This document shows, in pieces, positions 1-6,899 of a stretch of 34,586 bases of DNA. The first letter of the stretch is position 1; each line of letters opens with the position of its first letter. Origin of the DNA: Candidatus Poribacteria bacterium. GTDB lineage: Bacteria > Poribacteria > WGA-4E > WGA-3G. A program made the position numbers and the translations under genes. The notes under the pieces are model-generated. The model ran no database searches and was not told the origin of the DNA. It saw only the letters and a list, made by a program, of their open reading frames with translations. Location: NCBI GenBank assembly GCA_022821495.1, contig JAJEDN010000116.1:1-34586 (forward strand). Direction: 5' to 3'.

Positions 1-15
1 GAGATTAAAAGATCG

Positions 16-243
16 TCACAAATCGTATAAACTGCTACAATAGTCAAGTCCATGGGGTGCTCCTTTTGTTTTTGGGATAAAAACACTATAAAGGATATCC
101 CATGGATTTACAACTTGTTTATAGGTAGCAACTTGGGTTAAATTAGATTGCGTGTAATCTTGGGCATAAGTGGTTGGTAAAGCCACGGCTAAGGTTAGCA
201 TTATCAGCAGTGTTGATAGGTATAGCAATGTCCTTTTCATCAT
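16..243 (-). CDS. Small exported protein of unknown function
   Basis: I do not recognise this 75-residue protein. It starts with a clear signal peptide: two Met, Lys-Arg, a leucine-rich hydrophobic core, then Ala-Leu-Pro-Thr-Thr-Tyr-Ala-Gln, which suggests signal peptidase I cleavage after Ala. The mature part would be only about 50 residues. I chose the ATG at 243 because AAAGGAG lies six bases upstream; the reading frame stays open to 291 but has no ribosome binding site there. The ending looks abrupt for an exported protein, so it may be the stump of a longer gene cut by a frameshift or deletion. It lies just downstream of another broken exported-protein start at 276-422, which suggests a decaying patch. 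Confidence 0.5.
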   Translation of the reverse strand: MMKRTLLYLSTLLIMLTLAVALPTTYAQDYTQSNLTQVATYKQVVNPWDILYSVFIPKTKGAPHGLDYCSSLYDL

Positions 244-275
244 TTTTAACTCCTTTTTGCATGAATTGTGCAAAT

Positions 276-422
276 TTACTCGGTTACCCACCCTTTACCG
301 AGTCGAGCGAACGCACCTTCTGGGAGCTGCCAGTGTGTATACGCTTCGGCGAAACCGCTTTCTGTCAATAGCACGGATACACAGAGACTCATACATGTCA
401 AAAAGAGACGCTTTTTCAACAT
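276..422 (-). pseudogene. Truncated N-terminus of an exported WD40-type protein
   Basis: The 48-residue product begins MLKKRLFLTC, has a hydrophobic signal sequence ending near Gly-Phe-Ala-Glu-Ala, and continues with a Leu-Pro-Glu-Gly-Ala and Ala-Arg-Leu-Gly-Lys-Gly stretch before a stop at 276. From memory, this lead-in resembles the start of exported WD40-repeat proteins that are abundant in Poribacteria, where beta-propeller repeats follow. Here no repeats follow, so I read it as a remnant. The frame is open upstream to 554, but that part overlaps two small palindromes and looks non-coding. No good ribosome binding site precedes 422. The family assignment is inference. Confidence 0.4.
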
Positions 423-483
423 TTCGCTGACTTCGCCTATGGCGGTAGTGAATAACTTAAGTTGCCACCTCTTTATTTCCATA

Positions 484-548
484 GCACTCCGCTGGAGTGC
501 GGTCACTTCAACCCGACTTTCTATAGATATATTGCTCCGTTGGAGCAA
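484..548. repeat. Pair of small GGAG palindromes
   Basis: Two 17-base palindromes lie 31 bases apart: GCACTCC-GCT-GGAGTGC (484-500) and TTGCTCC-GTT-GGAGCAA (532-548). Each has perfect 7-base arms and a three-base loop, and both share the core CTCCG(C/T)TGGAG. They look like two members of one REP-like family upstream of the truncated exported-protein gene. Confidence 0.55.
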
Positions 549-1092
549 AGACACTTCTTGTGGACAACCGCGATAGCCTCCTTCAAATATAGGGTCAGAA
601 ACAATGCTTAGATTTCAACGGTTCACATTGTGAGTAGAGATTTTGTCCCCAAATCTTACTCACTTTATGTAAGATTTGCGAGCGGGGTACGGTCTAAAAT
701 CACGGTGTGAGGGTACCCGTTTTCAGCATTTTTCTTTTATCTAAACGAGGTGCGAAAATCGCACGCTCATAGAGATACATGTGCAAAATTCATGCCAGCG
801 CAAATTGTGCTGTTTTATAGTGGGGGTGCTGCATATCCATAGGTGTCAATTTAAGAAAAACTGCTGCGTGATACTGTAGGGTATAAAGTTGGGTTTCACT
901 GCGTTCTTGATTGCTCTTGATGCTCTGTTGGATTTGCCGTATTTTGCGCGCTAACGTGTACCTTCTCAACACCGTTCAACCCAACCTACGATGCTGAGTT
1001 CCGTTCAACCCAATCTGCGGTACTAAATTGACATCTATGGTTATGCGACGGAGCGGCACAGAAGAATCGCGGGAATTGGGAAGGCTAGGTAT

Positions 1093-1122
1093 ACAATTTT
1101 TGTATGGACAATTTTTGTATGG
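1093..1122. repeat. 15-base tandem duplication
   Basis: The 15-base unit ACAATTTTTGTATGG occurs twice head to tail (1093-1107 and 1108-1122). It is followed at once by ACAAAAATTG, which is complementary to most of the unit, so the stretch can also fold back on itself. Confidence 0.7.
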
Positions 1123-1200
1123 ACAAAAATTGCACAATTAATCAATTTGCGACTGTTTATAATTATGAATTATAGTGAGTTTTGGAATTATTTATACACT

Positions 1201-1228
1201 CGTAGGGGCTGGGTTGCCCAGCCCTACG
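1201..1228. repeat. REP-like palindrome, CGTAGGG/CCCTACG type
   Basis: The arms CGTAGGGGCTGGG and CCCAGCCCTACG pair around a TTG loop with one bulged G. An outer CACTCG/CGAGTG pair (1197-1202 and 1233-1238) extends the fold. A second member of the same family is at 4492-4523, which supports a dispersed repeat rather than chance. Confidence 0.7.
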
Positions 1229-1341
1229 CCCGCGAGTGTGCAAATAACTATGGGATTTACTATAAATTCTTAAACTTCACACAGTTTGCGGTACGAAAAA
1301 CGTGGGGTTTTGGAATAGGTTTTATGTGGCGGGGTGCTGCG

Positions 1342-1809
1342 CTATATGCCGAATGTTTTCTTGAGGTTGTCTCGGAGACGGGTGATGATGATGGCTTCTA
1401 ATTGTTCGCGAGATTGTGTATCTCCTTCCTCTATCAATGTATTGACGAGTTTCGCGAGTTGTGCTTGTTCTGCAGGTGCGTTGGTTTTGAGCGTCTCTAT
1501 AATTTGGTGCATTTGCGGTAAGATGTAGGTTTTGAGAAAAGGCGTTTCGGATTTGAGTTGGTCTATGAATTCCTCTGTTTCTTTGATGCGTTCTTTCAGT
1601 TGTGTTTCCAAGGTTGTCAGCGTTTCCTCGTCTTCGGGCGGGCGTGCCTCTTGTGGCTCGGCGGGTTCTATGGCATCGTGGTGCGCAGCGGTTTGCGGCG
1701 GCTGTCCTCTAATTTCCAAGATCCGGCTTTGGAGTGCGAACAGGTTCCTGATTTTTTCTACGATTATTTCAGCGAGTTCTTTTGTTTTTTGCGTTTCACT
1801 TTGCGTCAT
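1342..1809 (-). CDS. Helical protein of unknown family, paralog A (sigma-54-linked)
   Basis: I do not recognise this 155-residue protein. It is rich in Glu, Gln, Lys and Leu. It seems to consist of an N-terminal helix (about 1-35), a Pro/Glu-rich linker (about 36-60), a likely coiled coil (about 60-90) and a C-terminal helical domain with ILPQM near residue 98 and an IIITR motif near the end. There is no signal peptide or membrane segment, so it is probably cytoplasmic. About 30 of the last 64 residues match the protein at 3438-3890, so the two are paralogs on either side of the sigma-54 activator. The ATG at 1809 has GGA upstream. A near-perfect sigma-54 promoter lies at 1932-1947, pointing at this gene, so the divergent activator is its likely regulator. 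Confidence 0.75.
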   Translation of the reverse strand: MTQSETQKTKELAEIIVEKIRNLFALQSRILEIRGQPPQTAAHHDAIEPAEPQEARPPEDEETLTTLETQLKERIKETEEFIDQLKSETPFLKTYILPQMHQIIETLKTNAPAEQAQLAKLVNTLIEEGDTQSREQLEAIIITRLRDNLKKTFGI

Positions 1810-1931
1810 CTGTTTTCCGTTCTGTGTTATTTGCGGCTAAACTGGTAGTCCGCTGTCGGTTATTGGAAGATGGAAGGGGAACATGCAAGCAAAGACCGTC
1901 TAAGGGCTGCTTTACTATATTTGTGAATATA

Positions 1932-1947
1932 TGCAAAAAGCATGCCA
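1932..1947 (-). promoter_or_regulatory. Sigma-54 (-24/-12) promoter for paralog A
   Basis: Read on the minus strand, the sequence is TGGCATGCTTTTTGCA. It matches the sigma-54 consensus TGGCACG-N4-TTGCA at all but one base (T for C). The invariant GG and GC are separated by ten bases, as required. Transcription would start near 1921, about 110 bases before the ATG at 1809. The divergent gene at 2205 encodes a sigma-54 activator, which strengthens the call. Confidence 0.65.
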
Positions 1948-1964
1948 ATTCGTAGAAATTTAAT

Positions 1965-1993
1965 TTGCCTTAAAAGTCAAATTTGGGTATACT
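1965..1993 (+). promoter_or_regulatory. Sigma-70-type promoter for the sigma-54 activator
   Basis: TTGCCT (1965-1970) and TATACT (1988-1993) are separated by 17 bases and point toward the activator gene. The -10 box matches five of six bases and the -35 box four of six. The leader would be about 200 bases. Together with the divergent sigma-54 site at 1932-1947, this makes the region a compact two-way control region. Confidence 0.45.
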
Positions 1994-2204
1994 CTTAGGA
2001 GAAAGTGAGATTTAGACAGAAATAAAATTTTGAAAAATAATATTCTATCCTGTCCTTCTATCAACATTTAATCGAATCAACCCTGTTTTTCTATGGCGGC
2101 AACTGAGGTTAGAGTCGATGCACTGAGGGCGGCAATATTTTTCTCAGCGTTTCAAGAGTTGTGAAACCATTTTTTTTGATAAGGCAACTCACAACTTCAA
2201 CGAA

Positions 2205-3377
2205 ATGGAACATTGCGTTATGGTAAACAAACAAGACGAATCACATCAGCCTATTAGGCTTCCGTCAGCAATGATGCAAGAGGTTTATAGCCAGATAGAT
2301 CGTTTTTCAAAAACGAAAGTGCCCATTCTTATCACTGGGGACACGGGTGCTGGCAAGGAAATCGTTGCGCGTGAGATACATCAGACGAGTGACCGAAATG
2401 GCAAACCGTTCATAGTGATTAACTGTAGTGCGTTTCCGGATAACGGTCTCCTGAATAGTGAAGTCTTCGGTCACGAGAAAGGGGCGTTCACTGGTGCGGA
2501 TCGTCAACGGAAAGGTCTGTTTGAACATGCGGATACGGGTACGCTGTTTCTTGATGAAATCGGTGATATGGGGCTTGAGGTGCAGCCGAAGTTTCTGCGT
2601 GTATTGGAGGAACAAGAGTTCTCGAGGCTCGGTAGTAACAAGGTTATTAAAACGGACGTTCGGATTATCGCTGCGACGAACAAGAATCTTAAATCTGCTG
2701 TCAAAGAAAAGCAATTTAGAGAGGATCTGTACTACCGTCTGTCTACGTTTAATATTCATATTCCGCCGCTGCGAGATCACAGCGAGGATATCCCGCCTTT
2801 AGTGGATGCTTTTCTTTCTCAATTCAACGTCATGTATCAAAAAACGATTGCGAAGGTTTCGGGCGAAGTTCTGAATTTTCTTCAACATGCTGCGTGGCCG
2901 GGTAATATTCGGCAGCTGAAGCGTACGATAGAAAGAGCGGTGGTTTCAACGGAGACGGATGAAATTACTTTTAGTAATCTGCCGTCCGATATTGTGATCG
3001 CGCCGCCGGTAGCGATTAGCGTATCAGATTCGGGTACAGATGCTGCGATACCAGAGGAGATACGTCATATTTTGAGGCAGATCTCGGTAACGGAGTTTGT
3101 TTTAATTTTCGGTGGGGTACCGAATGCTATTTGGCGGGATATCCCTGAGAAAATGCAGCAATCGGTGATTCGAGAGGCGTCGTTTCATTTATCAACGCTT
3201 TTGGGTGGGCAATCGGATGTGATTCGGATAAACGGGATGGATCGGGATCAAATTCTTGGCAAGGTTGCGGAGCATCGGCTCAAGGAACACGGTTCTATGA
3301 CGCAAGCGGCAAAGTCGTTAGGGATAGATCGCCGGACCCTTAAATCGTACACACAAACAGACGATGTGGGTGAATGA
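2205..3377 (+). CDS. Sigma-54-dependent activator without receiver domain
   Basis: This 390-residue protein is a bacterial enhancer-binding protein that remodels sigma-54 RNA polymerase by ATP hydrolysis. The AAA+ domain spans about residues 18-250. It has Walker A GDTGAGKE (45-52), the sigma-54-contacting loop GAFTGA (93-98), Walker B LFLDEIGD and the arginine-finger region REDLYYR. A Fis-type helix-turn-helix with TQAAKSLGIDRRTLK closes the protein. There is no N-terminal receiver, GAF or PAS domain, as in PspF. Unusually, about 90 residues of unrecognised sequence separate the AAA+ domain from the helix-turn-helix and may be a sensory or partner-binding insert. The start is uncertain: ATG at 2205 or at 2220, neither with a strong ribosome binding site. 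It is flanked by two paralogous helical proteins, one with a sigma-54 promoter. Confidence 0.9.
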   Translation: MEHCVMVNKQDESHQPIRLPSAMMQEVYSQIDRFSKTKVPILITGDTGAGKEIVAREIHQTSDRNGKPFIVINCSAFPDNGLLNSEVFGHEKGAFTGADRQRKGLFEHADTGTLFLDEIGDMGLEVQPKFLRVLEEQEFSRLGSNKVIKTDVRIIAATNKNLKSAVKEKQFREDLYYRLSTFNIHIPPLRDHSEDIPPLVDAFLSQFNVMYQKTIAKVSGEVLNFLQHAAWPGNIRQLKRTIERAVVSTETDEITFSNLPSDIVIAPPVAISVSDSGTDAAIPEEIRHILRQISVTEFVLIFGGVPNAIWRDIPEKMQQSVIREASFHLSTLLGGQSDVIRINGMDRDQILGKVAEHRLKEHGSMTQAAKSLGIDRRTLKSYTQTDDVGE

Positions 3378-3437
3378 AGTGTAATGGGCGAGATGGGACC
3401 CGCCCTATAATGGAGCGGCATACGGGTGTGATACCGC

Positions 3438-3890
3438 TTACGCTGCACTAAATGTGCGTTCAAGATTGTTCTTAATCCGGGTTATGATCGCCGCTTCCAA
3501 TTGCTCAGAAGGCTCAGCGTTCTTGTCTGTGAGTGCAGTCACGAGTTCAGCAAGTTCACTCCGGTCTGCTGCATCACAGGCTTTGAGCGTTCCGACAATC
3601 TCACTCATCTGCGGCAAGACGTAAGCTCTGAAACAAGGTGTTGCGAGTTGGAGTTCTTCGGTAATACTGTCCAATTCTGCGACACTTTCTTTGAGTTGTG
3701 ATTCTAACCCTGCCAAATCTTCTTGTAGGCGTACTGAAGATGCCGCGTCCCTATTCGGAGTGGCAAGTTGGCGTACGGACGCTCTCGCTGCGAGTACTTT
3801 GTCTTCCAAAGCGACGAGTGCACGCACTTTTGCCACGATCCTGTCAGCACGTTGCATTGCTTCCTTCATCTCTTGGTCGGTCATCTGCAT
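3438..3890 (-). CDS. Helical protein of unknown family, paralog B
   Basis: This 150-residue protein is a paralog of the one at 1342-1809. The shared C-terminal block has a VLPQM motif, a Leu/Glu-rich helix and AIITR before a TF ending. It is predicted to be mostly helical, with a likely coiled coil around residues 50-80. I see no signal peptide, membrane segment or catalytic motif. The ATG at 3890 has AGGAG nine bases upstream; a second ATG two codons on is possible. Unlike paralog A it has a sigma-70-type promoter (3963-3991) and no visible sigma-54 site. Its stop is about 60 bases from the end of the activator gene, and the two genes converge. The function is unknown; position suggests the same pathway as the activator. 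Confidence 0.75.
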   Translation of the reverse strand: MQMTDQEMKEAMQRADRIVAKVRALVALEDKVLAARASVRQLATPNRDAASSVRLQEDLAGLESQLKESVAELDSITEELQLATPCFRAYVLPQMSEIVGTLKACDAADRSELAELVTALTDKNAEPSEQLEAAIITRIKNNLERTFSAA

Positions 3891-3962
3891 CTGTCTTTTC
3901 TCCTATCAAACACAGTTTTGGAATCTGCTATGTTAAAAATCACTGCTGCGTAAACATCGGTT

Positions 3963-3991
3963 ATAATACGTCAATTTCGTTATTATGTCAA
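3963..3991 (-). promoter_or_regulatory. Sigma-70 promoter for paralog B
   Basis: On the minus strand TTGACA (3991-3986) and TATTAT (3968-3963) are separated by exactly 17 bases. The -35 box is perfect and the -10 box matches five of six. The start of transcription would be near 3956, about 65 bases before the ATG at 3890. Confidence 0.7.
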
Positions 3992-4021
3992 ATTAAAAAT
4001 GGTAAAGTCTGCATCTAACTA

Positions 4022-4207
4022 TTATAGTAAACCAAAAAATAAATCAACACTTCAGAAAATAACAAACCTACCTCTCATGCAGGCTGGGTTTGGAACGAGA
4101 TCATAGCATCCGCAGCCCGTTGACAGCACTGAACCCACCTCTCATGCAGGCTGGGTTTGGAACCCAGCCTTCTATGGATGTCTCGTTAATTGTAGGTTTT
4201 ACTATAA
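4022..4207. repeat. MITE-like element with TTATAGTAAA ends
   Basis: TTATAGTAAACC at 4022-4033 is matched in inverted orientation by GGTTTTACTATAA at 4195-4207, bounding a 186-base non-coding segment. Inside are two direct copies of a 27-base unit (4070-4096 and 4137-4163) beginning ACCTCTCATGCAGG. The second copy continues into a perfect palindrome, AGGCTGGGTT-TGG-AACCCAGCCT (4148-4170). A third TTATAGTAAA copy is at 4452-4461. There is no transposase, so if mobile it is non-autonomous. Confidence 0.5.
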
Positions 4208-4298
4208 TTATACGATACTTATAAAAAAAGTATTAGAAGTCAAAATAGGTGAAAATTGGTCAAAAAAGGGACAATTTTAGTGATTTAACCCCCTAAAT

Positions 4299-4314
4299 CC
4301 CCCTTATCAGGGGG
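4299..4314. repeat. CCCCCT-TATC-AGGGGG palindrome
   Basis: This 16-base palindrome has perfect 6-base arms and follows an AACCCCCTAAAT lead. A longer version with 7-base arms is at 34300-34317, so it is a dispersed intergenic repeat in this genome. Similar C/G-rich palindromes are known between cyanobacterial genes; relationship not tested. Confidence 0.65.
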
Positions 4315-4448
4315 ACTTTAAGAGCCAATGTGTCTGTCCTACGTATTATCAAATCAGGGGACTTTAAGAGCCAATGTGTCTGTCCTACGTATTATCAAAT
4401 CAGGGGACTTTAAGAGCCAATATGTCTGTCCTACGTATTATCAAACTC
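4311..4448. repeat. Three tandem copies of a 46-base repeat
   Basis: The unit begins GGGGACTTTAAGAGCCAA and ends TTATCAAATCA. Copies lie at 4311-4356, 4357-4402 and 4403-4448. The first two are identical; the third has one internal change and a diverged end. There are no spacers, so it is not a CRISPR array. An open frame across it on the plus strand has no ribosome binding site and I do not call it a gene. Confidence 0.9.
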
Positions 4449-4491
4449 ACGTTATAGTAAAATCGAAAAATATGTTTACACTTCGCACCGT

Positions 4492-4523
4492 CGTAGGGGC
4501 TGGGTTACCCAGTTTCCCCTACG
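4492..4523. repeat. REP-like palindrome, second copy of CGTAGGG type
   Basis: CGTAGGGGCTGGGTTACCCAG followed by TTTCCCCTACG repeats the design of the palindrome at 1201-1228, with a slightly longer right arm. Confidence 0.6.
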
Positions 4524-4678
4524 AGTTGACCTGATGAGTTTAGGGTAATACTTACCCTAACAAAACAGTCTACACCGGACAAGGTGCGTGCAGGCACTAA
4601 AAAGCCGCGGCAGTAGCGAATACCGACGCGGTTACGTGTAGAATTTTGTGGGAAGGAGAATAGGAGCAAATAAAATCC

Positions 4679-4816
4679 GGTGCGGTTGGATGAAGATTAA
4701 AAAAATAAATCGGTAATTCTCTGTTTTCTCCAGGCCCGGTAGGTTCGGTTTCCTAACCGAACCGGACAGCCCAAGAAATTACCGAATTAATAAATTAATC
4801 TTCATGAAACCGCACC
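4679..4816. repeat. 138-base fold-back element, MITE-like
   Basis: The outer 22-base arms (4679-4700 and 4795-4816) are complementary at 20 of 22 positions, starting GGTGCGGTT and ending AACCGCACC. A second pair, CGGTAATT (4711-4718) and AATTACCG (4777-4784), lies inside. The centre holds a perfect palindrome, GGTTCGGTT-TCCT-AACCGAACC (4742-4763). The whole segment can form one long hairpin. It has no coding capacity and ends about 50 bases from the next gene. Confidence 0.65.
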
Positions 4817-4868
4817 CACTGGGTCTACGGACTGAAGCGTTTGGGGAACTGCTCTTACTGAGTTTGGG

Positions 4869-6038
4869 TTACAGTGCTACTAACTCTGGCAATTCCACCC
4901 ACTTACGCGTCTGCCACGATTCCATGCCTTTATCTGCTAACTGCACACCCTTTGCACCTGCAAGCAGCGTCCACGGGAAGGGTTCATCGGCGACGACGTG
5001 GCGCAGGAACAACTCCCACTGTGCTCTGAATGCGTTCTGGTATGTTTCTTGTTCCGGGACTTTGAGCCATCCGTCGAAAAATTTGATCGGTTGCTCGATG
5101 TCAGGGTTCCAGATAGGACGCGGCGTGCCAGAAAGCGGCTGAATCCAACAATCCCGCAAGCCAACAACAGCGGACCCATTTAAGCCGTCTACCTGTATCG
5201 TCAATAGATCGTCGCGACGGACGCGGACAGCCCACGATGAGTTGAAATGCGCGATGATACCGTTCTCCAATTCAAACGTCGCATAAGCGGCATCTTCGGC
5301 GGTACAGGTATAGGGTCTGTTTTCTTCATCCCAGCGTTGTGGGAGATGCGTGGCAGCGATACAGGAGACCCCTTTGACGGCACCGAAAAGATTGTCAATA
5401 ACGTATCGCCAGTGGCTAAACATATCGAGAATAATGCCCCCGCCATCTTCTGTCCGGTAGTTCCATGATGGACGCTGGGTCGGGATCGCGTCGCCTTGGA
5501 AGACCCAATAGCCGAACTCGCCACGGACAGCAATAATCTTTCCGAAAAAGTCAGCATCTATCAGACGTTTGAGTTTCTGGATACCTGGTAACCAGAGTTT
5601 ATCCTGAACGACACCGTTTTTGAGTCCTGCTTTCGCTGCTTGCTCATAAAGGCGATACGCATCCGCAGTGGTCGTCGCTGTCGGTTTTTCACAATAGATG
5701 TGTTTTCCTGCTGCTATCGCGGCTTCGACCGCATCGACACGGCGTGACGTGACCTGTGCGTCGAAATAGACGCTGTAAGCATCATCAGCGAGGGCAGCGT
5801 CAAGGTCTGTTGTCCATTTCTCAACGCCGGTGGTTTCGGAGAGTTTCTCCAGTTTCGCAGGGTTCCGTCCGACGAGGAACGGGTCCGGCATAATCACTTC
5901 GCCGTCGCCGATTGGGATGCCTCCCTCTTCTGCGATTGCTAAGATAGAGCGGATGAGGTGTTGGTTGGTTCCCATCCTGCCGGTGACACCGTTCATGATG
6001 ATCCCGACACGATGCGTTTTTTGGGTATGATTGGTCAC
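4869..6038 (-). CDS. Gfo/Idh/MocA family oxidoreductase
   Basis: This 389-residue protein belongs to the NAD(P)-dependent sugar and inositol dehydrogenase superfamily, probably acting on a sugar or polyol in the cytoplasm. The N-terminal Rossmann fold begins VGIIMNGVTGRMG (about residues 11-23), and the superfamily CEKP motif, whose Lys is catalytic, follows IAAGKHIY around residue 117. The C-terminal half is the alpha/beta substrate domain. The substrate cannot be read from sequence. The start is GTG at 6038, with AGGAG eight bases upstream. A 15-base inverted repeat (6067-6120) separates it from the upstream toxin-antitoxin pair, so it may have its own transcript or follow a partial terminator. 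Two other members of the superfamily lie at 27233 and 29376. Confidence 0.9.
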   Translation of the reverse strand: MTNHTQKTHRVGIIMNGVTGRMGTNQHLIRSILAIAEEGGIPIGDGEVIMPDPFLVGRNPAKLEKLSETTGVEKWTTDLDAALADDAYSVYFDAQVTSRRVDAVEAAIAAGKHIYCEKPTATTTADAYRLYEQAAKAGLKNGVVQDKLWLPGIQKLKRLIDADFFGKIIAVRGEFGYWVFQGDAIPTQRPSWNYRTEDGGGIILDMFSHWRYVIDNLFGAVKGVSCIAATHLPQRWDEENRPYTCTAEDAAYATFELENGIIAHFNSSWAVRVRRDDLLTIQVDGLNGSAVVGLRDCWIQPLSGTPRPIWNPDIEQPIKFFDGWLKVPEQETYQNAFRAQWELFLRHVVADEPFPWTLLAGAKGVQLADKGMESWQTRKWVELPELVAL

Positions 6039-6066
6039 TGACCTGTCTCCTACTATTTAACTGCTT

Positions 6067-6120
6067 TTAACCATCGACTCGTGCCTTTCTATTTTCTATC
6101 GGGGTCGAGTCGATGGTTAA
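6067..6120. repeat. 15-base perfect inverted repeat at the antitoxin 3' end
   Basis: TTAACCATCGACTCG (6067-6081) is the exact reverse complement of CGAGTCGATGGTTAA (6106-6120), with a 24-base loop. The right arm encodes part of the antitoxin C-terminus and the stop codon lies in the loop. It could act as a transcript-end hairpin, though no T-run follows, or as a site of recombination. Confidence 0.7.
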
Positions 6121-6505
6121 GTGGTGTGCCTTGATTTTCTGTCAGAGGTGCTGTTGTAGTCTGCACCGCCATGGCAGCTGTTTCAGGATTGAGATTTTGC
6201 CCTTCTAACGGTTCAATCGAAAGCTGGTATCCGAGGGCTTTAAGAACAGTTCCAAGTCTATCAATCAGTGGTGTATCGCCGCTCGTGAGTGCCTCCGAAA
6301 GAATTTGTGGGCTGGTATCAGTTTCCTTGGCAAGCTCAGCAACTCCACCTTGGGCTTCTACGACGGTTTCAAGTAAGAATAGAAATATGTCTGTATCCCG
6401 GTGAGTTTGGTAATCTTCAAGTGCCACTTGGAGGTGCCCAATCGCTTCATCGCGATCGGTGAATATATCAATAAGGTACTCGCGGTAGGTTCTCATTTTT
6501 CTCAT
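6089..6505 (-). CDS. HigA/COG3636-type antitoxin, second gene of a toxin-antitoxin pair
   Basis: The 138-residue product resembles addiction-module antidote proteins with a lambda-repressor-like helix-turn-helix. The central region (about 50-95) reads GGVAELAKETDTSPQILSEA, then a leucine-rich helix ending LKALGYQLSIEP, as in that family. It should bind and neutralise the toxin encoded just upstream and repress the shared promoter. I chose the ATG at 6505 because it forms a four-base ATGA overlap with the toxin stop, typical of translational coupling; the frame is open further upstream inside the toxin gene. The tail after the helix-turn-helix is longer than usual, about 35 residues of low-complexity sequence rich in Thr, Asn and Pro, and overlaps a perfect inverted repeat. 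Confidence 0.8.
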   Translation of the reverse strand: MRKMRTYREYLIDIFTDRDEAIGHLQVALEDYQTHRDTDIFLFLLETVVEAQGGVAELAKETDTSPQILSEALTSGDTPLIDRLGTVLKALGYQLSIEPLEGQNLNPETAAMAVQTTTAPLTENQGTPLNHRLDPDRK

Positions 6506-6840
6506 CGGTGCCTTTCCTTGTACGCCAACCAATAAGCTTTTGCCTGTTCAATGTCGCGCGTCTGTGATGATTTATCGCCTCCACAGAGCAAAAGAACAAC
6601 GGTGTTATCTACTTCACTAAAATAAATTCGATAACCACCCCCAAAGTGGAAACGCAACTCAAAGACCCCGCCCCCTACAGATTTGGAATCTCCAAAATTG
6701 CCTAATTTAAGAGCGGCAATCCGTGTCCGAATACGTCTTTGTGTCTTCTGATCTCGAATTGCGTTCAACCATTCTGTGAAAGGTTCTCGACCATTTCGAT
6801 AACAGTAGATTTCTACTTCTCTCGGATATGCATTACGCAT
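6502..6840 (-). CDS. RelE/HigB-family toxin
   Basis: This 112-residue protein matches the Gp49-like/COG3657 addiction-module killer family, ribosome-dependent mRNA interferases of the RelE fold. Family signs are the EPFTEWLNAIRD stretch near the start, RIRTRIAALKLGNFGDSKSV in the middle, and the ELRFHFGGGYRIYF core strands followed by LLLCGGDKSSQ. The toxin precedes the antitoxin, the HigBA order, with a four-base overlap. The ATG at 6840 has no close ribosome binding site, perhaps keeping toxin output low. No clear promoter was found in the 59 bases before the cupin gene, so read-through from that gene is possible. Confidence 0.88.
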   Translation of the reverse strand: MRNAYPREVEIYCYRNGREPFTEWLNAIRDQKTQRRIRTRIAALKLGNFGDSKSVGGGVFELRFHFGGGYRIYFSEVDNTVVLLLCGGDKSSQTRDIEQAKAYWLAYKERHR

Positions 6841-6899
6841 AGTTAATTGATTCTGCTTCCTGATTCTATGTCCGTTCTATGCGAAAGGGATAGGTATGT

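Larger units (their letters stand above)
555..1341. other. Gene-poor region with short repeats
   Basis: I see no convincing gene in this stretch. It holds a short direct repeat, CCGTTCAACCCAA, twice near 965-1010, a 15-base tandem duplication at 1093-1122 and a palindrome at 1201-1228. The only open frames (790-972 minus, 1147-1401 plus) lack ribosome binding sites or run through these repeats. Confidence 0.5.

Noticed and set aside
790..972. Open frame of 60 codons on the minus strand
   Set aside because: No ribosome binding site, no recognisable domain, and it lies in a repeat-rich non-coding patch.
1147..1401. Open frame of 84 codons on the plus strand
   Set aside because: It runs through a palindromic repeat and overlaps the end of the helical protein gene on the other strand.
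4311..4448. Possible CRISPR array
   Set aside because: The repeats are contiguous with no unique spacers, and no cas genes are present.
4328..4534. Open frame of 68 codons across the tandem repeats
   Set aside because: It consists of translated 46-base repeats, has no ribosome binding site and runs into a palindrome.
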